Source: Prevotella sp.
GTDB lineage: Bacteria > Bacteroidota > Bacteroidia > Bacteroidales > Bacteroidaceae
Direction: 5' to 3'
Assembly (NCBI GenBank): GCA_022732315.1
Contig: JAIJUV010000083.1
Span: 1 to 10,231 of the forward strand
Length of the DNA stretch: 10,231 nt
Shown: positions 8,148 through 10,231 of the stretch, piece after piece
How the letters are laid out: the number at the start of each line of letters is the position of its first letter
Numbering within the stretch: position 1 is the stretch's first letter
The notes under the pieces: generated by a model
Database searches by the model: none
Seen by the model: only the letters and a program-made list of their open reading frames with translations
Told to the model about the DNA's origin: nothing
Position numbers and translations under genes: made by a program

Positions 8148-9308
8148 ATGGACAAAAGTTTGATAAACACTAACATCGAACAGCAGTTTACTGAAGTCGT
8201 AAATCTGATAGTTCAGCATCGAAGTAAAGCGTCTATGGCTGTCAATAAGGAGATGCTGCTCACAGCGTGGCATGTAGGTGCCTATGTTTCCAAGAAGTTA
8301 AAAAGTGAGGAATGGGGAAGCAAGGTTATTTCCCAACTATCTGAATATATCCGTTCTCAACATCCTGAGATAAAAGGATATAGTAGAAGAAACATATATA
8401 ATATGGTGATGTTCTATGATGAATATTCTACGGAAACTTTCACTACGATAGTAAATAAGTATCTTGATGCTGAATTTGTGCAGCCAATGGCTGCACAAAT
8501 TGAAGTAAAACAATTAGTATCGAAAAGTAAGGCAATACAATCAAAAAATGGTGCTGCTGCATTTGTGCAGCCAATGGCTGCACAAATGCCTAAAATTTTG
8601 GAGTTGACAACGTTCACTAACCATATAGAAATACTATGTCGTTGTAAGCGTTATGAACAGCGGTTATTCTATATTCTTTATGCACATAAAGAAAAACTAG
8701 GAAAAAGAGAGATGCAGCGCTGTATTGACAATGATACTTTTTCCAATCTTCTCGGAAATAAAAGTAATATGTCGAAGGGATTATTAGAGCAATATCCTGA
8801 TGCTCCTATTATGTTTAAAGACACTGTGTTTTTAGATTTTCTTGGGTTGCCAAAGAAATACAATGAAAGCAAATTGAAGAATGGATTAATAGAGCATATG
8901 AAGCAATTTATTCTCGAATTAGGTAAAGATTTCATCTTTATGGACCAAGAGTATCCGCTCACCGTTGGTGCATCTACCTATAAGGCAGACTTGCTGTTTT
9001 TTCATCGCGGTCTCCAGGCACTTGTAGCGGTGGAATTGAAGAAAACCAAATTCCATCCTCGAGATCTTGGTCAATTAGAGTTTTACCTTGAAGCTCTTGA
9101 CCGTGATGTGAAACGTTCCAACGAGAACCCTTCTATTGGCATCATTTTATGTCCTAATGTGGACAAGGTTGTTGTTGAATATGCTATGAGTCGCAGCATG
9201 AGTCCTACGATGGTGGCGGAATATAAGCGTATCTTAATTCCGCAAGAAAAAATGCAACAACAATTAAGGGAATTCTGTCAGTTCTTCTCAAAAGAAGATA
9301 AATCTTAA
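8148..9308 (+). CDS. DUF1016/YhcG-family PD-(D/E)XK nuclease embedded in the hsd operon
   Basis: The 386-residue protein has the two-domain architecture of the YhcG family. The DUF1016 N-terminal helical domain (~10-107) includes LLTAWHVGAYVSKKL and YSRRNIYNMVMFYDEYS. The C-terminal half holds FTNHIEILCRCKRYEQRLFY, KREMQRCIDNDTF, then the nuclease core with putative catalytic D281 (KADLLFF), E296 and K298 (VAVELKK) and the family motif KFHPRDLGQLEFYLEAL. Function is not established; such genes are common within or beside type I loci, and a role in DNA processing or defence is inferred. It starts 1 bp after hsdM and ends 20 bp before hsdS, so it is co-transcribed. Its linker (108-150) carries two copies of FVQPMAAQ encoded by identical palindromes. 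Base composition looks more AT-rich than hsdM, especially around 8380-8460, hinting at separate ancestry. Confidence 0.9.
   Translation: MDKSLINTNIEQQFTEVVNLIVQHRSKASMAVNKEMLLTAWHVGAYVSKKLKSEEWGSKVISQLSEYIRSQHPEIKGYSRRNIYNMVMFYDEYSTETFTTIVNKYLDAEFVQPMAAQIEVKQLVSKSKAIQSKNGAAAFVQPMAAQMPKILELTTFTNHIEILCRCKRYEQRLFYILYAHKEKLGKREMQRCIDNDTFSNLLGNKSNMSKGLLEQYPDAPIMFKDTVFLDFLGLPKKYNESKLKNGLIEHMKQFILELGKDFIFMDQEYPLTVGASTYKADLLFFHRGLQALVAVELKKTKFHPRDLGQLEFYLEALDRDVKRSNENPSIGIILCPNVDKVVVEYAMSRSMSPTMVAEYKRILIPQEKMQQQLREFCQFFSKEDKS
8473..8501 (+). repeat. Palindromic element copy 1 in the nuclease linker
   Basis: The arms AATTTGTGCAGCC (8473-8485) and GGCTGCACAAATT (8489-8501) are perfectly complementary over 13 bp around a 3-nt AAT centre. 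Read in frame it gives FVQPMAAQ (residues 110-117). The core of 27 bp is repeated exactly 87 bp downstream. As RNA it would form a stable hairpin in the middle of the coding sequence. Confidence 0.97.
8559..8589 (+). repeat. Palindromic element copy 2 in the nuclease linker
   Basis: The arms GCATTTGTGCAGCC (8559-8572) and GGCTGCACAAATGC (8576-8589) pair perfectly over 14 bp around AAT. The 27-bp core (8561-8587) is identical to copy 1. The flanking pairs differ from copy 1 but are still complementary. It again encodes FVQPMAAQ (139-146), exactly 29 codons after copy 1. Confidence 0.97.
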
Positions 9309-9328
9309 AATTAATAGACAAATTAATA

Positions 9329-10231
9329 ATGGACACAAAAGCATTAAGACAAAAGATACTCGACCTTGCTATTCACGGCAAGCTCGTTCCACAAGATCCC
9401 AACGATGAGCCAGCATCGGTGCTGCTCGAACGTATCCGTGCTGAAAAGGAAAGACTCATCAAAGAGGGAAAAATTAAGAAGGTAAAGAAGTATGCAAAGA
9501 CTTCTGATAAGCCGCATTATCCCTATCAGCTGCCTGAGGGATGGGTGTGGTGCAGGTTGGAAGACTATGTTTTTTCTGTTACAGATGGTGACCATCAAGC
9601 ACCTCCAAAAGTATCAAAAGGAATCCCATTTTTAGTTATATCAAACATAGCTGATGGAAGTCTTGATTTTTCAAATACACGTTATGTGCCAGAAGAATAT
9701 TATGAAAAAATACAAATGGAAAGGAAACCCAAACGTGGTGACATATTATTTTCTGTAACTGGTTCATACGGCATTGTCGTAAACATTAAAACTGACCGAC
9801 AATTCTGCTTCCAACGACATATAGGTTTGATAAAACCTACCATAAGTAATGAATACTTGTCATTTGTTTTGATGAGCAATTACATTAAAAGTTTGTGCGA
9901 TAAATTAGCAACAGGAACTGCGCAAAAAACAGTCGGATTAGATACTTTACGTTCATTGTATGTTCCAATTGCTCCTATTGAAGAACAGGAAAGGATTGTT
10001 GCAAAAATAAAGCATCTACTTTTACAAATAAACTTCTTGGAAGCAGGAAAAGGGAAATTAGTAGCAGCAATAAAGCAAGCCAAGAGCAAAATTCTCGACC
10101 TTGCCATTCACGGCAAACTTGTACCGCAAGACCCGAATGACGAACCAGCGATTGAACTCTTGAAACGCATCAATCCGAAGGCGGAAATCATAACCGATAA
10201 CGGGCATTATCAGAAGTTACCTGTGGGATGG
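9329..10231 (+). CDS. hsdS: Type I restriction-modification specificity subunit (3' end outside window)
   Basis: HsdS recognises the two halves of the bipartite target through two target recognition domains (TRDs) and tethers HsdM and HsdR. The frame is open from the ATG at 9329 to the window edge (301 residues of an expected ~400-480). Visible: an N-terminal conserved segment KILDLAIHGKLVP (9-21); the entry to TRD1 YQLPEGWVWCRLEDY (66-80); TRD1 with GDILFSVTGSYG (137-148), FCFQRHIGLIKP and GTAQKTVGLDTLRSLYVPIAP (196-216); the coiled-coil spacer EEQERIVAKI ... AAIKQAKSK (218-254); a second copy of the conserved segment (254-274); and the entry to TRD2 HYQKLPVGW (293-301). This is the standard pseudo-symmetric HsdS plan. 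The start has no Shine-Dalgarno sequence and lies 20 bp after the nuclease stop. TRD1 is visibly AT-richer than its flanks. Confidence 0.95.
   Translation, partial: MDTKALRQKILDLAIHGKLVPQDPNDEPASVLLERIRAEKERLIKEGKIKKVKKYAKTSDKPHYPYQLPEGWVWCRLEDYVFSVTDGDHQAPPKVSKGIPFLVISNIADGSLDFSNTRYVPEEYYEKIQMERKPKRGDILFSVTGSYGIVVNIKTDRQFCFQRHIGLIKPTISNEYLSFVLMSNYIKSLCDKLATGTAQKTVGLDTLRSLYVPIAPIEEQERIVAKIKHLLLQINFLEAGKGKLVAAIKQAKSKILDLAIHGKLVPQDPNDEPAIELLKRINPKAEIITDNGHYQKLPVGW
9353..9415 (+). repeat. hsdS conserved-region repeat, copy 1
   Basis: Residues 9-29 of HsdS (KILDLAIHGKLVP onward to EPA) are identical over 21 residues to residues 254-274. At DNA level 13 of 63 bases differ, all at third codon positions. 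The best-matching block is 23 bp with one mismatch (9359-9381). Confidence 0.95.
10088..10150 (+). repeat. hsdS conserved-region repeat, copy 2
   Basis: This is the second, direct-orientation copy (HsdS residues 254-274), between the first coiled-coil spacer and TRD2. It is the pseudo-symmetry unit of HsdS, and its best-matching block with copy 1 is 10094-10116. Confidence 0.95.

Noticed and set aside
9283..9298. Hairpin TCTTCT-CAAA-AGAAGA at the end of the nuclease gene as a terminator before hsdS
   Set aside because: The stem is only 6 bp, AT-rich, and has no T tract; hsdS follows in 20 bp and is most likely co-transcribed.
9353..10150. hsdS repeats as an invertible phase-variation pair
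   Set aside because: Within the window the two copies are in direct, not inverted, orientation, so they cannot invert the segment between them; a partner beyond the right edge cannot be excluded.

Overview
The window looks like a Bacteroidota chromosome, most likely Prevotella/Segatella. The reasons are the protein flavour of ClpB and HsdS, the near absence of Shine-Dalgarno sequences (one clear exception), and several AT-rich intergenic stretches carrying the Bacteroidota promoter pattern (-7 box TAnnTTTG, with TTTG or TTG about 20 bp upstream). The genus is inferred; the phylum is well supported.

Layout. Bases 2-1807 are the 3' two thirds of clpB (disaggregase), closed by a clear intrinsic terminator. 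After a 284-bp AT-rich gap with a good promoter comes a 400-residue protein of unknown function (2092-3294). Its first 63 residues are nine 7-residue repeats centred on NDIYQ, and it ends in a winged-helix-like domain and a basic tail. A strong, probably bidirectional terminator (3316-3352) separates it from a convergent small gene (3795-3472, minus). That gene encodes only the C-terminal tail of an Rpn/PD-(D/E)XK 'transposase' family protein, with tetrapeptide repeats and its own promoter.

Divergently from this small gene runs an operon that fills the rest of the window: hsdR (3986-6703), hsdM (6713-8146), a DUF1016/YhcG-type PD-(D/E)XK nuclease (8148-9308) and hsdS (9329 to beyond the right edge), with gaps of 9, 1 and 20 bp. 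HsdR supplies ATP-driven translocation and cleavage, HsdM adenine methylation and HsdS the target specificity of a type I restriction-modification system. The embedded DUF1016 nuclease is a frequent but poorly understood companion of such loci.

The most interesting points are: (1) two identical 27-bp perfect palindromic elements inside the linker of the DUF1016 nuclease, in frame and both encoding FVQPMAAQ, with no synonymous drift; (2) the stand-alone Rpn tail, which matches in architecture the RpnS antitoxins known from gene-within-gene Rpn systems, placed back to back with a restriction system; (3) the NDIYQ repeat protein; and (4) a sensor-1-adjacent segment of the ClpB second ATPase domain about 20 residues shorter than in E. 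coli ClpB.
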